From: JACKBJ01 sp964549495
Lineage (GTDB): Bacteria > Chloroflexota > Anaerolineae > Epilineales > Epilineaceae
Assembly: GCA_964549495.1 (NCBI GenBank)
Contig: CAZJWJ010000048.1
Span: forward strand, 1-38,944
Length of the DNA: 38,944 nucleotides
Reading direction: 5' to 3'
The translations under genes were made by a program, and so were the position numbers. The notes beneath the pieces are model-generated. The model did not search any database. It was not told where the DNA came from and saw only the letters and a program-made list of their open reading frames with translations. Shown in pieces: positions 31,486 to 38,944 of this stretch. How positions within the stretch are numbered: position 1 is the first letter of the stretch; every line of letters starts with the position of its first letter.

Positions 31486-32741
31486 GCCTCTTGGTCGGAA
31501 TCGACATCGGATCGCACAAGATCTGCACGCTGGTCGGGGAGGCTCTGCCCGGTGGCGGGGTGCGCATCCACGGCATCGGACATGCGCCGGCCGAGGGCAT
31601 CCGCGGCGGCGAGGTGGTCCACGTGGACGACGCCGCCGGCGCCATCGCCGCCAGCATCGAGCGCGCCGAGCGAGTGGCCGGCGTCAGCATCGACCGCGCG
31701 GCCATCGGCCTCACCGGGCTCCATCTGGACAGCGATCGCGGGCATGGGGCGCTGCCGCTGGGCCGGCAGCGCCGGGCGGTTACCCACGGTGACGTGGAGC
31801 GCGTGCTCGAGTCGGCCGGCGCCCTCCCCTTGCCGCCCGGCCGCGAGCTCCTGCACGTCCTGCCGACGCGCTTCCGCCTGGATGAAGGCAGCGTGGTCGA
31901 GTCTCCGCTGGGCATGGAAGGCCAGCGGCTGGATGCCGAGGTGCACATCGTCACCGCCTCGGCACCCGCGCTATCCAACCTGCGGCGCTGCCTACACATG
32001 GCCGAGGTCCTCCCGACCGCCCTGGTCTTCTCGACCTTGGCCGGCGCCGAGGCCACCCTGACAGCCGACGAGCGCTCGCTGGGCGCCTTCGCGATCGACC
32101 TCGGCGCTTCGTCGACCGGTCTGGTCTGCTATCGTGATCGCGCGGTCACGCGCTGCGCCACGCTGCCGATCGGCGGGCGGCACCTGACCAACGACCTGGC
32201 GGTGCTGCTCCAGACGCCTCTGGAGCAAGCCGAGCGGATCAAGACCACCTACGGCCACGCGCTGCCGGACTACGACACCGAAGAGGTGCTGATCGACGTC
32301 CAACCCTTTGGCGAGGGCGAGACGCGGCAGACCACCCGACATCACATCAGCGAGGTGCTGGCAGCCCGGATCGACGAGCTGGCCAGCCTGATCGAGGAGT
32401 GCCTGGGCGAAGACCAACTGCTCGATCGCCTGCCCGCCGGCGCCGTCTTGACCGGCGGCGGCAGCGAGCTCAAGGGCCTGGCACGACGCCTGCACGAACG
32501 CTGGCAGCTGCCCGTCCGCATCGGCCGTCCCCGCGAGGTCATCGGTCTGGGTGACACGGCTCGCGGGCCCTCGCACGCCGCGCCGGTAGGGCTCTTGCTC
32601 TGGCAGTCGCGCCGGGTGCAGGATGCCGTCGGGCTGTCGGGCGCGGCGCCACAGGACGAGGTCGCCGGCGGCATGGGCCGGGTCATCGACTGGGCCCGGG
32701 CGGCCTTCCTGCCCAGCACGGATCGGCGCGGAAGGCGATGA
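31482..32741 (+). CDS. ftsA: Cell division protein FtsA
   Basis: Predicted 419-residue actin-like ATPase that tethers FtsZ to the membrane. ATP-binding and fold motifs: LVGIDIGSHKICTLVGE at the start, AFAIDLGASSTGLVCY (phosphate 2), AVLTGGGSELKGL (adenosine), with an SHS2/1C region between. A C-terminal amphipathic helix, MGRVIDWARAAFLPS, is the expected membrane-targeting sequence. Start ATG 31482 overlaps the ftsQ stop. Length is normal. A 172-base gap with its own promoter separates it from ftsZ. Confidence 0.95.
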   Translation: MSLLVGIDIGSHKICTLVGEALPGGGVRIHGIGHAPAEGIRGGEVVHVDDAAGAIAASIERAERVAGVSIDRAAIGLTGLHLDSDRGHGALPLGRQRRAVTHGDVERVLESAGALPLPPGRELLHVLPTRFRLDEGSVVESPLGMEGQRLDAEVHIVTASAPALSNLRRCLHMAEVLPTALVFSTLAGAEATLTADERSLGAFAIDLGASSTGLVCYRDRAVTRCATLPIGGRHLTNDLAVLLQTPLEQAERIKTTYGHALPDYDTEEVLIDVQPFGEGETRQTTRHHISEVLAARIDELASLIEECLGEDQLLDRLPAGAVLTGGGSELKGLARRLHERWQLPVRIGRPREVIGLGDTARGPSHAAPVGLLLWQSRRVQDAVGLSGAAPQDEVAGGMGRVIDWARAAFLPSTDRRGRR

Positions 32742-32832
32742 TCCTGCCGCTCGGCTGCTGCCTGCACGCCTTCCCTATCTCGTTGCACGAACGCCGCAGC
32801 AACACCATATGCCGTGCTTTCACGGCTCGAAC

Positions 32833-32860
32833 TTGCCAAGTCGACAAGATCTGTTAAGAT
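32833..32860 (+). promoter_or_regulatory. Promoter of ftsZ
   Basis: TTGCCA (32833-32838) and TAAGAT (32855-32860) are spaced by 16 bases in an AT-richer patch of the ftsA-ftsZ gap. The predicted leader is about 47 bases and ends in AGGAGG (32901-32906). This allows ftsZ to be made independently of the dcw readthrough. Confidence 0.55.
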
Positions 32861-32913
32861 ACTAGTGATCGGCCGCGGCGCTTTCGCGTCGCGCTGCATA
32901 GGAGGATTCCAGC

Positions 32914-33996
32914 ATGCAATACCCCCTCGAGGCCGACGGCCTGGCCACCATCAAGGTCATCGGCGTGGGAGGAGGCGGATCGAACGCCGTCAACCGCATG
33001 ATCGCCGAAGGCTTGAGCGGCGTGGAGTTCATCGCCGTCAACACCGATGCCCAAGCCCTACAGCTCAGTCAGGCCGTGCGGCGCATCCAGATCGGCGGCA
33101 AGCTGACCAAGGGCCTGGGGGCCGGCGGTCGAGCCGAGGTCGGCGAGCGCGCGGCCGAAGAGAGCCGCGAAGAGCTGGAAGCCGCGGTCGACGGAGCCGA
33201 CATGGTCTTCGTGACCGCCGGCATGGGCGGCGGCACCGGCACCGGTGCGGCGCCGGTGGCGGCCGAGATCGCCCGGAAGTCCGGCGCTCTGACCATCGGC
33301 GTGGTCACCAAGCCCTTCATGTTCGAGGGCACGCCGCGCATGCAGGCCGCCGAGACCGGGCTGGAGCGCCTGGCCGACAACGTCGACACGCTGATCGTCA
33401 TCCCCAACGATCGCCTGCTCACCCTCGGCGATCGACGGCTGACCTTCCACGAGGCCTTCCGCTCGGCCGACGAGGTCCTGCACCAGGGCATCCAGGGCAT
33501 CAGCGAGCTCATCACCGTGCCCGGCCTGATCAACCTGGACTTCGCCGACGTGCGGACGATCATGGAGGATGGCGGCGCGGCCCTGATGGCCGTCGGCAAG
33601 GCCACAGGCGAGGATCGGGCGGTCGAGGCGGCCGAGAACGCCATCGCCAGCCCGCTGCTCGACATCACCATCGACGGGGCCACCGGCGTGCTCTTCAACG
33701 TCACCGGCGGCATGGACATGACGCTGCAGGAGATCAACGAGGCGGCCGAGGTCATCCGCGGCACGGTCGACGGCAACGCCAACATCATCTTCGGCGCGGT
33801 GCTCGACCCGGAGATGAGCGACGAGTTGCGGATCACCGTCATCGCCACCGGTTTCCGAGCGCAGGCGCGCCGGCAAGGTCAGGGCGGCGCGCAGTCTGGC
33901 CTGGACGCTCGGCCCAACATCCTCGAATTGCCCCGCCGGCCGGCCCGCGACGACGAGGACGACCTGGAGATCCCGGCCTTCCTGCGCAACCGGTAG
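32914..33996 (+). CDS. ftsZ: Cell division GTPase FtsZ
   Basis: Predicted 360-residue tubulin-like GTPase forming the Z ring. IKVIGVGGGGSNAVNRM opens the nucleotide fold, the tubulin signature GGGTGTGAA is at 105-113, and the synergy-loop residues NLDFADVRTIM follow near 207-217. The C-terminal linker is short, and the conserved tail DLEIPAFLRNR (350-360), which binds FtsA and others, is intact. Start ATG 32914 has a strong AGGAGG 7 bases upstream. It is transcribed from its own promoter. It is followed by nrdR 166 bases downstream. Confidence 0.97.
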   Translation: MQYPLEADGLATIKVIGVGGGGSNAVNRMIAEGLSGVEFIAVNTDAQALQLSQAVRRIQIGGKLTKGLGAGGRAEVGERAAEESREELEAAVDGADMVFVTAGMGGGTGTGAAPVAAEIARKSGALTIGVVTKPFMFEGTPRMQAAETGLERLADNVDTLIVIPNDRLLTLGDRRLTFHEAFRSADEVLHQGIQGISELITVPGLINLDFADVRTIMEDGGAALMAVGKATGEDRAVEAAENAIASPLLDITIDGATGVLFNVTGGMDMTLQEINEAAEVIRGTVDGNANIIFGAVLDPEMSDELRITVIATGFRAQARRQGQGGAQSGLDARPNILELPRRPARDDEDDLEIPAFLRNR

Positions 33997-34010
33997 TCCG
34001 AAACCCGGCC

Positions 34011-34042
34011 CCCGATCCGAGCCGGATCCGCCGCGGATCGGG
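34011..34042. terminator. Hairpin after ftsZ
   Basis: CCCGATCCG (34011-34019) pairs perfectly with CGGATCGGG (34034-34042) around a 14-base loop, 15 bases after the ftsZ stop. No T-tract follows, so it is a weak terminator candidate or an mRNA 3' stabiliser. Confidence 0.35.
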
Positions 34043-34084
34043 CCTCGACGAGGGGGCCGGCTGGTCGCTGCCGCGCGGCTCTGA

Positions 34085-34090
34085 TAGAAT
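34085..34090 (+). promoter_or_regulatory. Possible -10 box of nrdR
   Basis: TAGAAT lies 72 bases before the nrdR ATG in the ftsZ-nrdR gap. The -35 region is poor. No NrdR-box pair was recognised here. Confidence 0.3.
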
Positions 34091-34162
34091 CGCGCGAATT
34101 CCCAGAGTCGGGCCCGGTTCCTTTGGCCGGTCCCGACCGCATCGCCGAGGAGCCGCCGCCGC

Positions 34163-34651
34163 ATGAAGTGCCCGTACTGTCAGGGATCCAGCCACGTCGT
34201 GGACACCCGGGAGGTCTCTTCGGCCATCCGGCGGCGGCGGGAGTGCAACGACTGCCATCAGCGCTTTACGACCTACGAGCGCATCTCGGCCACCAACCTG
34301 CAGGTCATCAAGTCGGATGGCCGGCGGCAGGACTTCAACCGCGACAAGCTGATCAGCAGCATGCAGCTGGCCTGCGCCAAGCGCCCGGTCTCGACCGACA
34401 CCTTGGAGGCCATCGCCGGCGACATCGAGAGCCAGCTCTATCGGCTGGGCAAGACCGAGGTCCCCAGCGAGGTTATCGGCGAGATGATCATGGCCCGCCT
34501 CAAGCAGCTCGACGACGTGGCCTACGTACGTTTCGCCAGCGTCTACCGCCGCTTCGCCGATCTGGAGATGCTGGCCGAGGAAATCGACCAGCTGCGCATC
34601 AGCAAGGAGCTGGCCGAGGAGCGCAAGCGCCAGCTGGCCATGGAGCTCTAG
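34163..34651 (+). CDS. nrdR: Ribonucleotide reductase repressor NrdR
   Basis: Predicted 162-residue regulator. An N-terminal zinc ribbon has Cys3, Cys6, Cys28 and Cys31 (MKCPYC and ECNDCHQRFTTYER) and an Arg-rich strand RRRREC that contacts DNA. The ATP-cone domain (about 47-137) begins VIKSDGRRQDFNRDKLI. NrdR senses ATP/dATP and represses ribonucleotide reductase genes, none of which are in the window. ftsZ-nrdR adjacency is found in several bacterial groups. Length is typical. The GAGGAGCCGCC run upstream of the ATG offers a ribosome site at a long spacing. Confidence 0.96.
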   Translation: MKCPYCQGSSHVVDTREVSSAIRRRRECNDCHQRFTTYERISATNLQVIKSDGRRQDFNRDKLISSMQLACAKRPVSTDTLEAIAGDIESQLYRLGKTEVPSEVIGEMIMARLKQLDDVAYVRFASVYRRFADLEMLAEEIDQLRISKELAEERKRQLAMEL

Positions 34652-34666
34652 GGCGAGCGTCCGCGA

Positions 34667-35071
34667 ATGGCCAGCCCGACACCGTCCTCCGACGAGCCCA
34701 TCCATATCCTGCTCATCGAGGACAATCCCGATAACGCGCGCCTGGTGCAGCGCGTTCTGGACGGCACGGGCTTCCGCCTGATGCACGCCTGGGACGGCGA
34801 GAGCGGCCTCAAGATGGTGATGGAGTACCGTCCCCACGTCATCCTGCTCGATTTGGGCTTGCCCGACGTGGACGGTCAGACTTTGGCCAGCTTCATCCGC
34901 CGCGATCCGGACTTGGCCGGCACCAAGATGATCGCCGTCACGGCCTGGCCCGAGGAGACGGCGCGCGAGATGGTGCGCGCCTATGGCTGCGATGGCTATA
35001 TTTCCAAACCCATCGACGTGCGCAACTTCGTCGGGCAGATCTCGGCCCTGATCGAAGACCGGCCGGCCTAG
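34667..35071 (+). CDS. Stand-alone response regulator receiver protein
   Basis: Predicted 134-residue CheY-like receiver without an output domain. Residues: acidic pair in LLIEDNPDN (15-23), phospho-acceptor Asp62 in LLDLGLPDVDG, Thr91 in AVTAW and Lys113 in SKPID. All the switch residues are present, so phosphorylation is plausible. The ATG lies 15 bases after the nrdR stop, probably the same transcript. The partner kinase is not in the window. An N-terminal 11-residue extension is not conserved. Confidence 0.9.
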   Translation: MASPTPSSDEPIHILLIEDNPDNARLVQRVLDGTGFRLMHAWDGESGLKMVMEYRPHVILLDLGLPDVDGQTLASFIRRDPDLAGTKMIAVTAWPEETAREMVRAYGCDGYISKPIDVRNFVGQISALIEDRPA

Positions 35072-35184
35072 CAAGTCCCCTAGACGGACTCCGGCGTCCA
35101 GTTCGCAGTCACCTGGGCTATCGGACGAACCTGAACTCGATCGACGCTCGTCCATCCACGCCATTTCGCGAAGGAGGACCTTCG

Positions 35185-36078
35185 ATGCAGGCTCAGTCGG
35201 ACGCCGGGCGATCCCCGCGCGAGGCCGAAAGCAGCTCGACCCTCGAGCTGGGCGCCGCGTCCCGCCTGGACATCGAGGCGCTGACCGCGGTCTACAACGA
35301 GAGCCGCCGCGACTTCATGATCCCGATGCCGATGAGCGCCGGCCGGATGCGCGACTACATCCGGGCCTACGACATCGACTTGGGTCGCTCCCTGGTGGCC
35401 TTCGACGCCGACACCGGGCGAGGCCTCGGACTGGCGCTGCTCGGCATGCGCCCGGAGCGATCCTGGATCTCGCGCCTGGGCGTCCTGCCCGAGGCGAGGC
35501 GCGGCGGAACGGGCCGGCGGATGGTCGAAGGCCTCATCCGGGCGGCCCGCGAGGCCGGCCGCCGGCAGATGGTCATCGAGGTGGTGCGCGACAACCAACC
35601 GGCACGCCAGCTCTTTGCCAGCTTCGGCTTCGAGCCGACCCGGGAGCTGCTCGTCACCCGACGCGCGCCCGAGCCGGTCGATCGCATCGACCACGGCGCG
35701 ACGATCGAGGTGCTCGGCCAGGCCCAAGCGCTGGAACTGCTTCAGACGCGCAGCGACCATCCCAGCTGGGCCACCGAGACGCGCTCCATGCGGCGAGCCG
35801 GTAACATCGCCGCGCTCCTGGCACGCTGGCCGGACGGCAGCCGGGGCTGGCTGGCCTACGCCAGCTCGGCCTGGAAGCTCTCGCGCATCGTCATCGAGAC
35901 GCAGGTCGGCGATCCGGACCGTGTCGGAGGCGCGCTGCTGCAGCAGCTGCATTGGCGCTACCCGCTGCAGGACAGCGTCTGCGAAAACCTCTCGGCGCAT
36001 GACGCGCATTGGCCTGCCATGCAGGCCGCCGGCTACTTCGTGGCCTTCTCGCGGGTGGAGATGATCCTGGAACTCTAG
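35185..36078 (+). CDS. GNAT-family N-acetyltransferase
   Basis: Predicted 297-residue protein. The first domain (about 20-165) is GNAT: SRLGVLPEARRGGTGRRMVEGLI carries the acetyl-CoA pyrophosphate loop (ARRGGTGRRM, about 104-113), followed by MVIEVVRDNQPARQLFASFGFEPTRE, the usual beta-4/alpha-4 region. The C-terminal ~125 residues could be a second, degenerate acetyltransferase-like domain; no acetyl-CoA loop is seen there. Start ATG 35185 has GGAGG 9-10 bases upstream. It lies about 110 bases after the receiver gene and may have its own promoter. The acceptor substrate is unknown. Confidence 0.85.
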   Translation: MQAQSDAGRSPREAESSSTLELGAASRLDIEALTAVYNESRRDFMIPMPMSAGRMRDYIRAYDIDLGRSLVAFDADTGRGLGLALLGMRPERSWISRLGVLPEARRGGTGRRMVEGLIRAAREAGRRQMVIEVVRDNQPARQLFASFGFEPTRELLVTRRAPEPVDRIDHGATIEVLGQAQALELLQTRSDHPSWATETRSMRRAGNIAALLARWPDGSRGWLAYASSAWKLSRIVIETQVGDPDRVGGALLQQLHWRYPLQDSVCENLSAHDAHWPAMQAAGYFVAFSRVEMILEL

Positions 36079-36139
36079 GGTTCGTATCGACGTGTGCCTC
36101 GAGTCGCTGCCGGATCGCTCACCTGGCAGCGTGAAGCCG

Positions 36140-38569
36140 CTAGACCGAGTCGAGCAAGGGATATCGCTCCGGGTCCAGCTCGTTCATCAGCTCGATCACG
36201 CAGCGGATCACCGTCTCGGCGTTGGGCTTGGAGAAGTAGTCGCCGTCCGAGGCGTAGGCCGGCCGGTGGGCCTTGGCGCTGAGCGTGCGCGGCTCGCTGT
36301 CCAGATGGTAGTAGCCGCCCTGGCCCTCGATGACCTCCTGCAGCATGTAGGCCGTCGTGCCGCCCGGCACGTCCTCGTCGAGGAACACGATGCGCCCGGT
36401 GCGCGCCAGGGACCGTCCGATCCGGCCCTCGACATCGAAGGGCAGGAGCGTCTGCACGTCGATGACCTCCAGCTCGATGCCGAGGCCGGCCAGCACCTCC
36501 GCCGCGGCCAGCGCGATGCGGCAGCAGGGGCCGTAGGTCACCAGCGTCACGTCCTGGCCCTCGCGCAGGATCTCCGGCTGGCCCAGGGGCAGGCGCATGT
36601 CGGCCAGGTTGTCCGGCAGGCGCTCCTTGAGCCGATAGCCGTTGAGCACCTCGACCACCAGGCCCGGATCGTCGCCATCCAGCAGGGTGTTGTAGAAGCC
36701 GATGGCCCGGGTCATGTCGCGCGGCACGCAGATGTGCATGCCCCGCAGGAGGTGGATCAGGCCGGCCATGGGCGAGCCCGAATGCCAGACGCCCTCGAGT
36801 CGGTGTCCGCGCGTGCGCACGACCACCGGCGCCATCTGCCCGCCGCCGCTGCGCCAGCGCAGGGTGGCCAGGTCGTCGCTCATGATCTGCAGGGCGTAGA
36901 GGATGTAGTCCAGGTACTGGATCTCGGCGATGGGCCGCAGGCCGCGCATGGCCATGCCGATGGCCTGGCCCAGGATGGTGCATTCGCGGATGCCGGTGTC
37001 GGTCACCCGCCTCAAGCCGTGCTTCTCCTGCAGGCCGCGCATGCCCTGATTGACGCCGCCAATCTGGCCCAGGTCCTCGCCGAAGGCGATGACCCGCGGG
37101 TCGCGGGCCAGGATGGCGTCGAAGCCCTCGTTCAAGATCTCGTAGCCGTTGCGCTCCGGCGCGTCCTCGGCGTAGTCTGGCCAGACCGGCTGGATCTTGG
37201 TCGGCGAGCGATCCGAGCTGCTGTAGAGGTCGGAGCCGTAGCGCGCCTCGTTCTTCCGCGCCTGCTCGGCGTGCCAGTCGATCAGCACCTGCTTCTCGTC
37301 TACGGGCTGCCGGTATAGTGCGACGAGGGCCTTGCGCACGCCGACCGCCAGGTCCTCGCGCTGCGGCTCGGTCAGCCCGCGCAGCCAGTCGACGACCTCG
37401 GCCAGGTCGGTCTCCGGCGCGGCGCCGGCGCTGGCGATTTCCTCGAGGATGTCGGCCAGGTCGTCGCGCTCGGCGCGCTTCTCGCCGATGAAGGCTTCCC
37501 AGGCGCGCTCCCGGATCTCCTCGACCTGCAGGCGATCCTCCTGCTCCCAGGCCTCCAGCTCGGACTCGCCGCAGAGCCCGGACTCGATCATCCAGATGCG
37601 CATCTTGTGCAGGCCGTCGTGCTCGCGCTCCCAGGCCAGGCGCTCGGGCGTCTTGTAGCGCTCGTGGCTGCCGGAAGTCGAGTGGCCCTGGGGCTGGGTC
37701 AGGTCGCGAACGTGGATGAGCGAGGGGACGTGCGACTGCCGCGCGATCCGCGCCGCTTCGGCATAGACGCGGACGAGCTCCGGGTAGTCCCAGCCTTGGA
37801 CCGAGAAGATCTCGAAACCTTGGCCGCCCGCCTCCTCGCGCCGGAAGCCCTCGAGCAGCGCGCCGACGTCCGACTTGGTCAGCTGGTAGTCGTTGGGTAC
37901 CGAGATGCCGTAGCCGTCGTCCCAGATCGATAGGACCACCGGACCGCCCAGGACGCCGACGGCGTTGACCGACTCCCAGAACATGCCCTCGGCGCAGGTG
38001 GCGTTGCCGATGGTGCCCCAGGCCACCTCGCCGCCCAGCTTGGAAAAGCCCTGCATGTCCTGCAGGGCCTCCAGCTCGCGATAGAGCACCGAGGCGTAGC
38101 CCAGGCCGACCAGGCGCGGCATCTGCGAGCCGGTGGGCGAGACGTCCGAGGTCGTGTTGTAGCGATCGGTCAGGAACTTCCAGTCCCCCTCCGGCGTCAG
38201 GCTGCGCGAGCCGAAGTGGGCGTTCATCATGCGGCCGGCCGAGGCCGGCTCCCTCTCGACGTCGGCATGCGCGTAGAGTTGGGCGAAGAGCTCGTCGATA
38301 TCGTTGATGCCCAGGGCCAGCATCAGGGTCTGGTCGCGGTAGTAGCCGCTGCGAAAGTCCCCCGGCTGCCAGGCCCGGGCCATGGCCACCTGCGGCAGTT
38401 CCTTGCCGTCACCGAAGATGCCGAACTTGGCCTTGCCGGCCATCACCTCGCGCCGGCCGATCAAGCTGGCCTGCCGGCTGCGGTAGGCCAGCCGATAGTC
38501 GGCGACGACCGCCTCCGCATCCAGGCCCAGCTCCTCGAGTTGGGCCGACGCCTCTTTCACCTTCGCCAT
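36140..38569 (-). CDS. Fused alpha-beta 2-oxoacid dehydrogenase E1 component (branched-chain type)
   Basis: Predicted 809-residue thiamine-diphosphate enzyme. The N-terminal ~330 residues are E1-alpha: SGYYRDQTLMLALG, the ThDP motif region GTIGNATCAEGMFWESVN ending WDDGYGIS, and the phosphorylation-loop-like HSTSGSHERY. A charged linker (about 340-460) leads to E1-beta from about 465: YEILNEGFDAILARDPRVIAFGEDLGQIGG, ECTILGQAIGMAMRGLRPIAEIQY and a transketolase C-terminal domain with VTYGPCCRIALAAAEVL. It decarboxylates a 2-oxoacid and loads the acyl group onto E2 lipoyl. Substrate type (branched-chain versus pyruvate) is not settled by sequence. ATG 38569 has GAGGAGA upstream. E2 and E3 are not in the window. 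Confidence 0.92.
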   Translation of the reverse strand: MAKVKEASAQLEELGLDAEAVVADYRLAYRSRQASLIGRREVMAGKAKFGIFGDGKELPQVAMARAWQPGDFRSGYYRDQTLMLALGINDIDELFAQLYAHADVEREPASAGRMMNAHFGSRSLTPEGDWKFLTDRYNTTSDVSPTGSQMPRLVGLGYASVLYRELEALQDMQGFSKLGGEVAWGTIGNATCAEGMFWESVNAVGVLGGPVVLSIWDDGYGISVPNDYQLTKSDVGALLEGFRREEAGGQGFEIFSVQGWDYPELVRVYAEAARIARQSHVPSLIHVRDLTQPQGHSTSGSHERYKTPERLAWEREHDGLHKMRIWMIESGLCGESELEAWEQEDRLQVEEIRERAWEAFIGEKRAERDDLADILEEIASAGAAPETDLAEVVDWLRGLTEPQREDLAVGVRKALVALYRQPVDEKQVLIDWHAEQARKNEARYGSDLYSSSDRSPTKIQPVWPDYAEDAPERNGYEILNEGFDAILARDPRVIAFGEDLGQIGGVNQGMRGLQEKHGLRRVTDTGIRECTILGQAIGMAMRGLRPIAEIQYLDYILYALQIMSDDLATLRWRSGGGQMAPVVVRTRGHRLEGVWHSGSPMAGLIHLLRGMHICVPRDMTRAIGFYNTLLDGDDPGLVVEVLNGYRLKERLPDNLADMRLPLGQPEILREGQDVTLVTYGPCCRIALAAAEVLAGLGIELEVIDVQTLLPFDVEGRIGRSLARTGRIVFLDEDVPGGTTAYMLQEVIEGQGGYYHLDSEPRTLSAKAHRPAYASDGDYFSKPNAETVIRCVIELMNELDPERYPLLDSV

Positions 38570-38644
38570 GCCGTTTCATCTCCTCGCGCGCGGCATCGGC
38601 CGGCCGCCGGGCCGGCGCCACGATCGGGCGGATTCGCGGCGCCT

Positions 38645-38673
38645 ACCTTACCCGAGGCCCCATGTCGAAGCAA
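38645..38673 (-). promoter_or_regulatory. Possible promoter of the E1 gene
   Basis: On the minus strand TTGCTT (38673-38668) and TAAGGT (38650-38645) are spaced by 17 bases, giving a leader of about 70 bases before the ATG at 38569. Confidence 0.4.
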
Positions 38674-38695
38674 GCCTAGGGATCCCTCGATTCTG

Positions 38696-38704
38696 TGGTA
38701 TGAT
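38696..38704 (+). promoter_or_regulatory. Extended -10 promoter element of the last gene
   Basis: TGG directly followed by TATGAT (38699-38704) forms a TGn-extended -10 box. No good -35 is seen. The predicted leader to the ATG at 38839 is about 125 bases, with no recognised riboswitch. Confidence 0.4.
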
Positions 38705-38838
38705 GGACTGCGGATGCGTTTTCTGACCTGCAAACCTCCGAAGCCTGACTCGGTTTCTCGAGGTACCGAAGCGGCGCGCGCGGCACTTCGCGAGCATGGC
38801 GCAGGTCGAGTCGCGCGACAGCGACAAGGAGCTGATGG

Positions 38839-38944
38839 ATGCGTCTCCGAACCCTTCGCTTCGCCCCCCTGGTCACCCTCATCCTGATCACCCTGACTCC
38901 GGAACTGGCCGCTGCCGCGCCGTCTGACGTGACCCGTCCGGCCG
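38839..38944 (+). CDS. N-terminus of an exported protein (truncated by window end)
   Basis: Only the first 35 codons lie in the window. They encode a classic signal peptide: a basic start MRLRTLRF, a hydrophobic core APLVTLILITL and an AAAA cleavage region. AAGGAG at 38825-38830 stands 8 bases before ATG 38839. An ATG at 38835 in another frame soon meets a stop and is not used. The mature protein is unknown. Confidence 0.65.
   Translation, partial: MRLRTLRFAPLVTLILITLTPELAAAAPSDVTRPA

Noticed and set aside
38709..38887. Frame starting in the leader of the last gene
   Set aside because: No ribosome site, no motif, and it runs out of frame over a clear signal peptide that has a good AAGGAG.

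Overview
The window is a high-GC bacterial chromosome segment from a draft scaffold; a run of 10 N at 15751-15760 marks an assembly gap. It is packed with short-gap or overlapping genes (ATGA, GTGA and TGATG junctions are common). I see no rRNA, tRNA, CRISPR array, insertion sequence or phage gene. The gene content (fhaA-fhaB-SEDS-PBP block, dcw division/cell-wall cluster starting with mraZ, ftsZ followed by nrdR, Pro/Thr-linker surface proteins, two promoters placed for leaderless mRNAs) fits a Chloroflexota-like lineage best. That is an inference from gene order and style, not a phylogenetic result.

Layout. (1) 2-133: the Pro-rich tail of a truncated gene. (2) 238-3197, minus strand: operon lepB - MBL hydrolase - fabF - small cytochrome b5-like protein. 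(3) 3316-3627, minus: a small membrane zinc-ribbon protein. (4) 3728-7741, plus: fhaA - fhaB - SEDS polymerase (RodA/FtsW type) - class B PBP, all overlapping, an elongation-type cell-wall module with phosphopeptide-binding regulators. (5) 7819-10979, minus: a nucleotidyltransferase-fold protein coupled to guaA, whose product has the long two-lobed dimerisation domain of eukaryotic-type GMP synthases. (6) 11238-17386, plus: membrane transglutaminase, parvulin-type foldase lipoprotein, a degenerate MBL protein, a HAD hydrolase (containing the N gap) and an NHL-propeller lipoprotein. (7) 17387-17718: a gene-free stretch with a tandem-hairpin terminator and a sequence matching the sigma-54 promoter consensus. 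(8) 17719-18156, minus: ssb, with a strong promoter and a LexA-like inverted repeat at the transcription start. (9) 18455-33996, plus: the dcw cluster mraZ - rsmH - ftsL-like - ftsI - mraY - (small ORF) - murD-like - ftsW - murG - two CvpA-like membrane proteins - murC/murB fusion - ftsQ - ftsA - ftsZ. (10) 34163-36078, plus: nrdR, a stand-alone receiver protein and a GNAT acetyltransferase. (11) 36140-38569, minus: a fused alpha-beta 2-oxoacid dehydrogenase E1. (12) 38839-end, plus: the signal peptide of a truncated exported protein.

How the genes work together. Two SEDS/transpeptidase pairs are present: one with FHA proteins (elongation or general wall growth) and one inside the dcw cluster (septal). 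MurC, MurB, MraY and MurG supply lipid II steps; the FtsL-like protein, FtsQ, FtsA and FtsZ supply the divisome. murE and murF are not in the window. The gene sitting where murD belongs has the MurD fold outline but has lost the P-loop lysine and other catalytic motifs, which is the most striking observation here. MraZ probably controls its own cluster through three 10-bp-spaced GTGGGGA repeats just downstream of the mraZ promoter.
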